A DNA stretch of 64,000 bases from Anthoceros angustus (Eukaryota; Streptophyta; Anthocerotopsida; Anthocerotales; Anthocerotaceae). How positions within the stretch are numbered: position 1 is the stretch's first letter; every line of letters begins with the position of its first letter. Under the pieces are notes generated by a model that worked only from the letters and a program-made list of their open reading frames with translations, had not been told where the DNA came from and ran no database searches. The stretch lies in contig MU008169.1 in the NCBI GenBank assembly GCA_010909165.1, positions 1,426,001 to 1,490,000 on the forward strand, written 5' to 3'. Shown piece by piece: positions 47,367 through 57,693 of this stretch. The translations under genes were made by a program, and so were the position numbers.

Positions 47367-48918
47367 TGGCTATCACTAATACCAAGAGGTCTTTGCTTAA
47401 AATTCAAGCAAGAAAGGTGTAATGCTCATACCACATCTTGCCACATATATATAGCCTCTAACAAGTTTTGGTCTTGATGTTTTGTTTCAGAATTCGAAAG
47501 GATGGCAAGGTTTTGTTTTGTTTTAAATGAAGCTTTGATTAACAAGGTCTTTTGAAGAAAATGGGATGGGTTTTTTTTTTTGTTTTTTCAAACTTTCCAA
47601 GACTTGGCAATTGCACATCGATTGCTAGTAATTAATAGGATAGGCGGGGCGATCTCGGAAGAGGCTCCAATTGGGCCTTTGTAACTCGTCCCAACTACAT
47701 GTCGCGGTGAGTGTGAGGCGGGGAGAAAAGCATAGTGTTGAGAAGAGACAATCAAGGGCAAGAGTTTGAGTTGGTCGCCGACTCGTCCTCTTGGTTGTTG
47801 AGGACTTAGATGTTGTGGTGATGGCGGATGACTTTCGGCCTTGGACTTCTATTCCCTTGGAGGAGGACGTCTTCAACTCGCCGTTGTGGTATGTATGGTG
47901 GATGTGTGTAGAGGTTAGATCGAACTCAAGGACGAGGTAGAATTTCAAGGCACTCGGCAAATGTTTGCACCAAATGAAACATCAAGGCGCGTTGGGCTAT
48001 GTACTACGTCTGCACTCGAGAGGTGGTTCGAGAATAACTAACTTTTGAAAAGCAGTAAGGTCAATACTTATATTTCTATTTTTGAGAGTTTCAACATTCT
48101 CTGCAAATATTGCTATCAGATTTTAACATTTATTAAAATTTATACTTACTTAGAACCAAGCACATGTACCTCCCCAAAGAAACCCTTGTCTCCCAATCAA
48201 ACCCTAGTTTCATCGAGCCTTCTTCTTTGGGAAAGCGATGCAAGGCCTCCAAGAATGAGCGTGGGAGACCGGTCCATGAGGCCTCCACGACCGCTCCCCA
48301 ATTCCACAACCAGCTCCCGACAAGCTGGCCTCCCACTCGCCCTCTCGCTCACAGTAGATTCTCACCTTTTCTAGAGTCCGCATGTGCACTGGTGTTTTCG
48401 CTTTTGGCGGTTTCTAGTGATCGTTTCTCGAGTCCGGCATTTGAGTTATTTAATTTCCAAAATTCATTATTTTACATTTCAATTAATTTCAGCAAGCACT
48501 CTTGTAATGCAGTAGTTAGCTCCATTGCTTCGTGCATTCCCACCTTCTCAATCCAATTAAAAGATCTCTTTTATGGTTTTGAAGTCCAATTGATATAGAT
48601 CATAACTCGAAGTGGTTCGAGGTTTGAGCCTTGCATACCTACATACCTACATAGTTACATGGTATATAATAAGAACAACAAACACTTTATGGGTCCGACA
48701 AAACTACCAACGGCGTGCGGACCGCCTCCCTAATTCCATACTCAGCTCTTGTCGACCGAGCACATTGACATACCACGCCAAGCCTCCTCGTGCGGGCGAC
48801 AAGCAACAATTGTTGTTCTAGTAAATTTTGAGGTCAATTGAGCGTTTTGAGGCTAGCTTTAGTTTGGAGTTTTGGGGCTTATCACAAGTTTCCTCAAATC
48901 CTTAATTGTCGAAAACGT

Positions 48919-49849
48919 TTTCACCAATACATATTCGAGCTATCATATTGAATGAAAGTCACACTATGTTCTAGACATATACCCTCATGGATCGATCTCC
49001 TCCTTTTCGTTTTGACAAGAGGTGGCCTCGTCAAGCATGTGGACAAATAGGTTATGATGTCATATTGGAATAGTACAAGTAACATGACTTGCAAAAGTAA
49101 ATATCTTACCGCATAAAAAGCATACTCATCATCGTTGGTCGGTGCCCTCCTCCTTTTCAGCTTTTGACAAGAGGTCCCCTCGTCAAGCATGTGGACAAAT
49201 AGGTTACGATGTCATATTGGAATAGTACTTACAAGTAGTAACATGACTTACAAACCAAAACAAACAAAATCTTACGGATAAGAGCATACTCATCGTTGGT
49301 CGGTGGCGGCACTTGCCCCGATGCATATCAAACCATGTAGCCAAAGATACCACATTATGGATATCACGACCATATAGACTTTCGTCAAAACCAAGCCACC
49401 CACAAATCGCTATGGTTCCTTGCCCATGACACTTGCCGGTGTTTGATTGAGCTTGGCAAATATAGTAAAACTCCCACATTTCGTGTGCTCGTAGCTCTCG
49501 TTATCTCCAACAAACCACTTGTCGTGCTCTAAGCCAATCTTGGAATAATCCACATTATCGCAAGGTCTGGGCAAGAATGCTGTACAATAGACAAAACGCA
49601 ATAGCACACAAAATAAGTCATAAAGAGTAATTGCAGGCATTTTACGCAAATTACACGACATGTTTCAAAAGCTTACGGAAATTTATCATCTCGCGTCCAT
49701 AATCTCCGAACGAATTAGAGGTTAACATTGTCCCAAACTTTTGAAGACGTGGGACATTTTTGTCGCCACCAACTAATACAGCGCCTATAGCGCTGCACAA
49801 ACAGAACCCCAAGACCACAATCATCCAACTAGACGTTGCATCCCGCCAT
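48919..49849 (-). pseudogene. Array gene-unit copy 14
   Basis: Start codon at 49849-49847, promoter at about 49925. Frames 49661-49410 and 49479-49204 together cover the middle block, overlapping at an indel near 49440. The 3' block (49190-48921) keeps KRRRSIHEGICLEHSVTF and a stop at about 48922. This is the last complete copy before the array edge. Confidence 0.45.
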
Positions 49850-50539
49850 GGCTATCACTAATACCAAGAGGTCTTTGCTTAAAATTCAAGCAAGAAAGGT
49901 GTAATGCTCATACCACATCTTGCCACATATATATAGCCTCTAACAAGTTTTGGTCTTGATGTTTTGTTTCAAAATTGAAAGGATGGCAAGGTTTTGTTTT
50001 GTTTTAAATGAAGCTTTGATTAACAAGGTCTTTTGAAGAAAATGGGATGGGTTTTTTTTTTGTTTCAAACTTTCCAAGACTTGGCAATTGCACATCTGAT
50101 TGCTAGTAATTAATAGGGATAGGCGGGGCGGATCTCGTGAAGAGGCTCCAATTGGGCCTTTGCGTAACTCGTCCCAACTACATGTCGGTGAGTGTGAGGG
50201 GCTGGCGGGAGAAAAGCGTAGTGTTGAGAAGAGACAATCAAGGGGCAAGAGTTTGAGTTGGTCGACTCGTCCTCTTGGTTGTTGAGGACTTAGATGTTGT
50301 GGTGATGGCGGGATGACTTTCGGCCTTGGACTTCTATTCCCTTGGAGGGAGGACGTCTTCAACTCGCCGTTGTGGTATGTATGGTGGATGTGTGTAGAGG
50401 TTAGATCGAACTCAAGGACGAGGTAGAATTTCAAGGCACTCGGCAAATGTTTGCACCAAATGAAACATCAAAGCACGTTGGGCTATGTACTACGTCTGCA
50501 CGAGAGGTGGGTCGAGAATAACTAACTTTTGAAAACAGT

Positions 50540-50780
50540 AAGGTCAATACTTATATTTCTATTTTTGAGAGTTTCAACATTCTCAAATATTGCTATCGAT
50601 TTTAACATTTATTAAAATTCATACTTACTTAGAACCACATGTACCTCCCCCAAAGAAACCCTTGTCTCCCAATCAAACCCTAGTTTCATCGAGCCTTCTT
50701 CTTTGGGAAAGCAGCCTGCAAGGCCTCCAAGAATGAGCCGCGTGGGAGACCAGTGTCCTGCCGACAAGCTCGGCCTCCCA
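50540..50780. repeat. Truncated last array unit
   Basis: Runs from GGTCAATACTTATATTTC through the AAACCCTAGTTTCATCG block to GGCCTCCCA, then stops. It retains the best copy of the C/G-rich variable spot (AGCCTGCAAGGCCTCC). Confidence 0.85.
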
Positions 50781-50994
50781 ATGGCTAGTTGTTAATGTTG
50801 TAGGGGGTTACACCACATTGAAAATCGCTAGTTGTTTGTGCCCTGGAGAGGGTACTCCAGATTTAAAAAATTCCTTAGTGTGGGACTTCTATATATACTC
50901 TGAAGTAGAATTCTCTAAATAAACGTATATTGCTATCCAACTCACCGTTTTTTGTTTTGCATTAGAACGTCAAACACTTTTTAGGACGTGGTTT
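50781..50994. other. Border between array and gene block
   Basis: About 210 bp unlike the array. Words such as CTTAGTGTGGGACTTCTATATATAC resemble the tails of plant LTRs, and a small inverted/direct CGCTAGTTGTT motif occurs twice (GGCTAGTTGTTAATG at 50783, CGCTAGTTGTTTGTG at 50827). It also serves as the 3' flank of the methyltransferase gene. A repeat remnant is likely but not provable here. Confidence 0.4.
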
Positions 50995-51807
50995 CTAAGA
51001 AAAAGAGTTGGCCGAAATCGTAACCCGCTTTGTGAAGGCGTAGACAAGCACGCCAATTCTGGCACCGGCAGCCGCAGGATGTCTATGGACTACTTGGACA
51101 TCAAAGTGCTTAGAGGCTTTTTTGAAAAATTGTGAATCCTTTTTCCACCTCCTCAGATGTCCCAGGAGGAGTGGAGGGCCAGGCTCAGCATCCTGGGAGC
51201 CCACCAGCCATTTGAGAGTGCGAATCAGCGGATCGAACAGCGTGTCATAGTAGACGACATCGGATGCCAGAATGAGATCGTAGGGCGCGTCCAGCGCTTG
51301 CACATCTTCCTGCACCCCCCACCTGAGCGTCCGCGCACTCAAACTTCCTCCCGCCCGCGACACATCCCCCTCATTCAAGGCCACGTTGTGCATCAGATTG
51401 GGCAGCACATGAGGCAAATCCGTGAGTAGCACCTCCGCCCCCAGGCGCGCGGCCATCATCCCCACCATGCCTGTTCCTGCCCCGAGCTCCAGTACCCTAA
51501 CCCTGCCTGCTGCAGCCCGCTTGGGTCCGGGAATGAGCGCCGACAATCCCTCGACGCCGCACCTCTCTTCCAAGTACCAGCACAGCGCGGAAGCCGCAGG
51601 CCAGAGCTGGAATGACAACCCTCTCGCCCGCAGCTGCCTCACCAAGATCGGTGCGCGGTTCTCCAGTATCCGCACCTCGTAGCCCACCTCCACGGCGTCC
51701 GCATTCGTATTCGCATCCGCATTGTCCCCTCCTCCTCCTTCCTCCCCTATCTCCGCAAAGCACAGGCTCTGTGCCGCCGACTCCTCTAGCGCAATGTCAT
51801 CTTCCAT
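50995..51807 (-). CDS. METTL21-type (Methyltransf_16) SAM-dependent protein methyltransferase
   Basis: A single-exon frame of 270 codons from ATG at 51807 to the stop at 50995. It has the seven-beta-strand methyltransferase layout: QLWPAA at 68-73, motif I VLELGAGTGMVG at 105-116 (SAM binding), TDLP at 129-132 (acidic post-I residue), and the D-x-x-Y signature D183-VVY186 within LILASDVVYYD, typical of the METTL21/VCP-KMT lysine methyltransferase group. The N-terminal 40 residues are acidic and low-complexity (GGGGDNADANTNADA). The length fits the family. Substrate unknown; plant members are mostly uncharacterised, and cytosol or nucleus is expected. It ends about 200 bp from the array edge and lies downstream of ISY1 on the same strand. 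Confidence 0.85.
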   Translation of the reverse strand: MEDDIALEESAAQSLCFAEIGEEGGGGDNADANTNADAVEVGYEVRILENRAPILVRQLRARGLSFQLWPAASALCWYLEERCGVEGLSALIPGPKRAAAGRVRVLELGAGTGMVGMMAARLGAEVLLTDLPHVLPNLMHNVALNEGDVSRAGGSLSARTLRWGVQEDVQALDAPYDLILASDVVYYDTLFDPLIRTLKWLVGSQDAEPGPPLLLGHLRRWKKDSQFFKKASKHFDVQVVHRHPAAAGARIGVLVYAFTKRVTISANSFS

Positions 51808-52521
51808 GCTGCAGCACCCCGGCTCCTGAAGCCGAGCTTGAGTCTTTTAGCCAGACGATGATTTGATACTCTGCCGCTATTCCACCAGACACGTCACAGG
51901 GCAATGGGACAATTTCGAACGCATCACAGCTTCACAAGAGTGTGACAATTTTGAATGCATCACTGTGTACATATCACCTGAATTTCTTCCAAGTAACGTA
52001 CATAAGAGAAGTCATTTGAGTCTTATGCTCATTGACTAACTTCGACCGTCTTGCGAAAATTCACAGACACCACACCAAGGATGCAAGCTTCCCCTGATGC
52101 CCCCGTTGAAAGCCAAAACAATACATGACTTTGACAGTACACAGGCACGCTAAGGGCTGGGCAGTATCCTGGATCCTCCAGCGCCGCATGCCGTTTACCG
52201 GCAGCTTTCACCCTAGGTGAGAGGGCTCTCACTCTAAACTGACGGAGTCTGCAATCGCCAGGAACGAAAGATTATGATCCAGAGTGGCAGGAACCTCCAA
52301 GGAAAAAATCTTGTAGGGGAAAAAACAACACTGTCTGGACTGAATGCTAGCGGCTAGCCTAAAGCACCTACAGCACCACCAATCCAGGAGAAGCCCCTGA
52401 TACCTACATGAACTGTACAGGCGTGACGACAGTGAGTGGATGCACACTGAAGGGCCACTCCCAGGGGATGCGTCACCCGCACATAGTCAACAGCTGCTGT
52501 TCTCCACAAACAGGTCGTGCG
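51808..52521. other. Intergenic: ISY1 3' end and methyltransferase promoter
   Basis: About 710 bp with no supported gene. Frames are short and on both strands. It should contain the ISY1 3' UTR (right part) and the methyltransferase 5' region (left part). I see no strong TATA box. Confidence 0.5.
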
Positions 52522-53418
52522 TTAACCCTCAGGCGGAGCCTTTCTCTTGGTGATGTTAAGCATCTCCTTCGCCTCCGCCTGTTCCTCCATCAACGTATCA
52601 CTGGTATACTTTTCCAGCAGCTCCTGCTTCTTCTTCTCCATCACCATCCGCTCGATCTCCTTCTCATCCGGGAGAGGAACATGAGCCACAAACTCCTTCC
52701 TAGGCCTCTTCTCATCTTGTTCTTCTTCCAGGGCAAATTCATCCACGTCTTCATCTGTGAACGTCATCTTCACCTTCGCAACCTCACCGCTCTTGACGGT
52801 TTTTCGAGCTTCAGCTTTCACAGCCTCTATCCGCTGCCACTCCCGTAACGCCTTCTCCCGCATCTCCTTCTCCGCCACTTTCTCCACCCGCTCCAGAACT
52901 CCGTCCTCCTCATCCCTATATCCGTAATAGTCTGCGTCGATGCGCTTGTACATCTCATACCTGGACCGCCTCTTGGTCTGTTCCGGCGGCTTCTGAAACA
53001 GCTCCCGCACTCCAGGCAGCTGCTTGGCTGCTCCAAAATACTTGTAGCCCGGGCCTCTGCCACTGGCCACTTCCACAGGCCTCCCTTGCGAGTCCGTGAG
53101 ATGAGGCCCGGTCTTGGCATAATTCGGGCCACCTAGCTCAACAATTCTCACCTCCCAATGCCCTTTCTCCCGTATCAGCTTGTTGATCTCGTCGTTCAGG
53201 TCCCGCAGTCGGTGCTCCCCCAGGCCAGGGTTCTGGATTTCCATCACCTTCCGGCCAATCTCCCTGGTAATCTGCGTCCTCCATTTGTCCGCTTCTGCAA
53301 GGTCCCGACACTCTGATGCTAGATACGGCCGTTTCTCCTTAGGCTTCTTCTTCTCCTCATTCTTGTGAGCCAAGAATCTGTTGAGCATAGACTGCGCTTT
53401 CTCTTCATTTCGCGCCAT
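52522..53418 (-). CDS. ISY1: Pre-mRNA-splicing factor ISY1
   Basis: An intact intronless frame of 298 codons (ATG at 53418). The N-terminal half is the highly conserved ISY1 domain: ARNEEKAQSMLNRFLAHK at 2-19, RPYLASECRDLAEADKWR at about 30-47, REIGRKVMEIQN, GLGEHRLRDLNDEINKL and IVELGGPNY. The C-terminal half is charged and helical (VEKVAEKEMREKALREW; an acidic DEDVDEFALEEEQDE stretch). ISY1 is a component of the Prp19/NineTeen-associated spliceosome. It sits near the catalytic centre around the first splicing step, in the nucleus. Length matches plant homologues (about 300), and absence of introns is also usual in plants. Its promoter region holds a 43-bp tandem repeat. Confidence 0.95.
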   Translation of the reverse strand: MARNEEKAQSMLNRFLAHKNEEKKKPKEKRPYLASECRDLAEADKWRTQITREIGRKVMEIQNPGLGEHRLRDLNDEINKLIREKGHWEVRIVELGGPNYAKTGPHLTDSQGRPVEVASGRGPGYKYFGAAKQLPGVRELFQKPPEQTKRRSRYEMYKRIDADYYGYRDEEDGVLERVEKVAEKEMREKALREWQRIEAVKAEARKTVKSGEVAKVKMTFTDEDVDEFALEEEQDEKRPRKEFVAHVPLPDEKEIERMVMEKKKQELLEKYTSDTLMEEQAEAKEMLNITKRKAPPEG

Positions 53419-53435
53419 TGCATTCTACTCTCCGG

Positions 53436-53590
53436 TCCGCAGCAAAGCCAGACGCCAGACCCTTCTCTAACCAGAACGTCCGCAGCAAAGCCAGACGACA
53501 GACCCTTCTCAAACCAGGCCGTCCGCAGCAAAGCCAGATGCCAGACCCATCTCAAACCAGAACATCCGCAGGAAAGCCAGACCCTTCAAA
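53436..53590. repeat. 43-bp tandem repeat just upstream of ISY1
   Basis: Three full units (53436-53478, 53479-53521, 53522-53564) and a partial fourth (to about 53590), each starting TCCGCAGCAAAGCCAGA. The first unit begins 18 bases from the ISY1 start codon, so it is in the 5' leader or core promoter. Units differ by 3-5 substitutions. Confidence 0.9.
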
Positions 53591-54095
53591 ACCCCGAAAT
53601 GAGAGCTTCAACTACCTATCGGTAAGTGCATAAACCTAGTAATTTTGATTTAAAATAGCAATTACGTGCTTTCCTTATACAACTTCCTTGCCGCGAAAAG
53701 ACCTTTCATTTTAGCGTTATTGCTTGCGTTTTTGAGTTTTTGCTTTTTTCATTGCTTGCAATGGTTTTGAGGGCTTCGGGCTGCATACTTTACTCTTCTT
53801 CAAACCGCGACTATTACCACAAAACCAGAAGCCAGCGGCCATCAACTGCTCCCATGGTATGACAATCAACAGGAATTTGAAGGACACTTTGCAAACCTTC
53901 AAATGGACTACGAGTGTATGAGGAGCACCAATCTAACACCCCAACGTCTAGAGCTGCACAGAATTATCTACAAGTAGGACTATCTATCAGTAGGATCTCA
54001 CAGGAAGGGAGTATGTACACTTGATTGAAAGCTGAGCCAAATGCGGCTCCCCTGCGCTGGTGGACCGAGGTGTCAGCAGATTTCCCACGAAGAGC
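53591..54095. other. Intergenic: Atos-like 3' end and ISY1 promoter
   Basis: About 500 bp without a supported gene. AT content is higher than in the exons. It should hold the 3' UTR and poly(A) site of the Atos-like gene and the upstream promoter of ISY1. A 61-codon minus frame (53902-53717) has no recognisable content. Confidence 0.5.
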
Positions 54096-57000
54096 TTATA
54101 TTTCGAAATACTTAGGATTTGTAGGAAAGTTATACTCCGAATGCAGCTGCCATTCCCACTGCATGGGTCAGTTCGGTTGACAAGGATGTCCAGGCATGTG
54201 CTTAAGACAATGAAATGTCCCACCGACTGCTCTCTGCTTACCTTGCCTTCATCAGAATCGGATTGTCTGCGGGGAAACACTGCTCGTAGATCACCATATA
54301 TATAAAATCGTCGCTCGTCCTGTGAAGCCTTGGGTCCTGGGCTCATGGATGGAAGTCCATCCAAATCATGGCCACCTTGAGACTTGCCTCTGGTCTTCAG
54401 AGGCGGGCACGAAAATCGTATGTGCAGAGCATAACGGAGCACACTTCCGCCATTCTCTGAGTTCCCACAGCAAAGATTTGCTGTCTTGGTATTGGTGCGT
54501 GCCTTGGCTGAGTGGCTAGCACTCAACTCTGCTCTGACAGTCTGCTTGTTGTCCATGGAGCAGTAAAGCCTGGCTACATTTGCATTGCTCGGCAGTTTCT
54601 CGGATGGAGAACTGCATTCACTGACATCTACACCCATTTCACTGGGCTCTTGCACATCTGTACTGTTATGCTGCTGGGTTCCCTTGCTGTACAGGCCCAC
54701 CTCCTCCGTATTAACATTGTTGCTGCCTGGACTTTCACAACAAACCTTACGCCGAGGAACTTTCATACTGCTTGGAGACCCCTTGCCTGCTAGTGAGACT
54801 TTGTGACGTAGAAATGTCTACAGAAGGAAAACCCAACAAACAGTTTGCGAATTAAAGATGACAGACAGAAATACAAGAACTTTTATCCTACAAAATCTCC
54901 CCTGCAAAATGTCACTCACCTTGGTACCCGGTGGCATGTCCGTCAAGTCATAGCTACAAATGAATGTATGAACAGGTGTTAGTTCTGGGTTGCTGAGAAC
55001 CTGCAGAGGAACAACTCCATCTTATTACGCAACATTCTTGAAACAGCACAGTCAAACACGGGTAAGAAGGCAAACAATCAAGCAAATAACACAAACAAGG
55101 GAGTGGGAAGGACGACTCTAGTACCAATTGTATGCGGCCCCTGCTTGGAATTCGATAGCGATTTTTTACAGATTTGTTGTCGACAGTGCCCTTGTTACCC
55201 TTCAAGTTTTCAGTTGTTATGATATCTGCCAGATCAATTGATGCATAGTACAGCTGTGAGCTGTCTCCATCCACACAAGTGACAGAGAAGGGCAGCTTCT
55301 TGATTGATGGGAACCAGCTTCCACCAGTAACACTCAACAGAGCTAGAAAACCGTGTATCCTCTGCAAGATTGACAAATTTGGCATAAGTTCCGATGTGAT
55401 GCTCAGACATACGAAATCACTGAAAAGGACACAGAGTGTACATCTGCCTGCCCACCCCTTTTAACTGGATTGCCCCGTCAACGATAAGAAAACCAAAGAA
55501 AGCCCAATGCAATTATGTCTGAACATCACACAACCTGCAGGCAGGAATACTAACTGAAAGCGGTAATTAATATACGCAACACACCTGCGAAGGCTTTCCA
55601 GACAAGTAGCGCCCTGACAACAATGACTCTTCGAAAGATCCAACTAATGACCTCCGGACAGATGCTCCATGTCCGGAAGACTTCAACGCTGAGGAAGATA
55701 TTGAATGGAACTCTACTCCAGAGCCACCTCCAGCATTTACTTGCTTGAAGGTGGTGCCTGGCATCCAATATCGGTATGCATCGCCTGTTTCCTCAAACAC
55801 TCTCCCACTTGCTTCCTCTAGTATGTCTTCATCGACCAAGTGTCCTCGTAGATAAAATGGATCTGGTAAAGAATGCCGGCGGCTTGGTGGAGAATACATA
55901 CAAGCTCTTGACTCCCATATTCTCATTCTATTAGGAGACAACCCAAGGGAAGCTGAGCCAGATCGAGGCCCGAGAGGTGAGAGAGATAAACCAGGTGAGG
56001 GGCCACTATGAGGTGACCTGACATTTCTCAGCAGTAATAATTCGCCATCAGTGGAACCTGACTCCACTGATTTATGCACTGGATATTCAATCAATGCAGA
56101 TTGGACATCAGAAGTGAAAGCTCCACGTTCGAAACTGTCACCTACCTGACTGGTTAACAAAGGTCCATCAGTGCGTGGACCAAAATAGTCTCGAGCCCGC
56201 AGATGTGTCCTTGTATGCAGATCCTCAGAGGGCCTAGGGATTGGAACAGGCGTGCTTGCCTGGCTGCAATTCAGTGAATTCTCTACCATTAACATGGTGG
56301 AAGAAAAATTATTGTCACCTGGGCTACTGGGCATGAACACTGAAGCATGTGCTGGAATCAAGCAATTAGCCATCATCCCCTGACTAGAACACTGTTCAGC
56401 AGCAGAGGAGGTAGAAAATGGTAATGGACATATTGGACCATCTGAATGCTCAATGATATGTTCACCTCGTAAAGTCCTTTGTGTGCTATCAAAACTCCTT
56501 GGCGTAAAACCAGGCGAGCTTGTGCAGTCGAGTGTGACTGGAACATAAAAGGTCCCACTTGACACACAGCTCTGGTCCACATCACAAGCTCTTGACACTG
56601 TATGATTGCTCGGAAAGCAGACTCCTCCAGTTCCTGCTTTCAGCTGACAAAATTCGTCTCCAAGATTCAACTTCTGAGTAGTCGTCAGACATCCTTGATT
56701 TGTGAACTCAGGAACCTCAGTCAATCTGCTTTTCACAGCTGCTGTTGTGGATATTTCTTGTGACCCCCATCCCCCCCCTGCATCTCTGCTCGTAGACACA
56801 GGGCAAGCTCTCTTGGTGTCCTCCCTGTGCTGGGAGAAGTTGCCTTCCAACACACCTTCACGACCATCCACTCCTCTGCCATGAACTTCTTGCCTTCCAT
56901 TGTGCAAATCAAAGCCTGAATCGGGTGCGAGGAGCTCCAATAGAGGTGATATACTCTTCTTTCTAGTCGATAGACATGGGTGCTCCTTTGATCCAGAACA

Positions 57001-57693
57001 CCTTCGAGCACCTGGTACTATTCCAGACAAATCTAGGGCAGTAGGCTTTGCACAGGTGTTTAGACTATCTGTACTCTCCTTAAGTTTGGTCTCGAAGTCA
57101 ACGTTTTTAGGCCCTGCAGTATCGGCAGGCGAAGCAGTCTGGCAGGTTGAATTGGCGGGATCAAATCCCAGAATAATTGAAGTCGGCTCATCTGACCCTT
57201 GCTGAGCCTTATCACTCTGCCCTCTGCTGCCCTTCCCAGCAGAGGCAGTATGAGATGGGGGTAGATATTCCCATACTGCTTTTCCTGGTATCAGGGCCTT
57301 CTTTGCAGATAGGTCAGCTAGTGTGCTCCAGCCTGACCCTGTTTTGCTGCTGCTTGCAACGGTTCCTGAAAGCTCTGCTATGACATTTCCACCAGAGCAG
57401 TCACAGTATTCCAAAGTGCTACTATATCTCTCTAGAGGAATAGCTGATGATAACATCGGTTGCTGAACGCATTTTCCCGGTCCGGGATTGGGCAACCTCT
57501 CAATCCCGAGTTCCTTGCTCAATCTCGATACAACTCGGGGAAGCGGCACCACAATGTGCTGGTCCTTCCCCCTGCAAACACAACTACCTTCATGACTACA
57601 TCCAATACCCACTCCAGAGGGCTGCTTCTGCGTGCAGGCATTCAGAATCACATGCCCATCTGGTGCTTCGTCACTAGGATGGGGCAACCCCAT
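54096..57693 (-). CDS. Atos-like protein (DUF4210 / meiotic chromosome segregation-type domains)
   Basis: My five-exon model, all introns GT-AG and phase 0: 57693-55585, 55361-55125, 55000-54920, 54817-54242 and 54146-54096, giving 1017 residues. I start at MGLPHPSDE (57693) because plant homologues begin MGLPQ-like and an in-frame stop lies upstream. The first ~680 residues are Ser-rich and disordered. The conserved core crosses exons 1-3: [20 protein letters not shown], then [36 protein letters not shown], and [18 protein letters not shown] then TFLRHK. The C-terminal motif is [13 protein letters not shown] (936-948), [14 protein letters not shown], then [12 protein letters not shown] and stop. 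This is the Atos/FAM214 family. The Drosophila member acts as a transcriptional regulator; plant function is unknown. Reading through the last intron would give a different tail ending at 53987. Confidence 0.85.

Larger units (their letters stand above)
40910..50780. repeat. Tandem array, right block
   Basis: Units marked by GGTCAATACTTATATTTC at 43085, 45568, 48058 and 50540, spaced 2483, 2490 and 2482 bp: the most regular part of the array, with full-length units. A partial duplication begins at 42045 (GGGCCTTTG joined to GTGCTCGTAGC). The array stops inside a unit at 50780 (GGCCTCCCA then ATGGCTAG). Confidence 0.9.

Noticed and set aside
53987-54241. Continuous reading of the Atos-like last frame to 53987
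   Set aside because: The family motif ends in a separate short exon (54146-54096, NPKYFEI then stop), with a canonical GTAAGC donor and CAG acceptor. Read-through gives non-conserved sequence.
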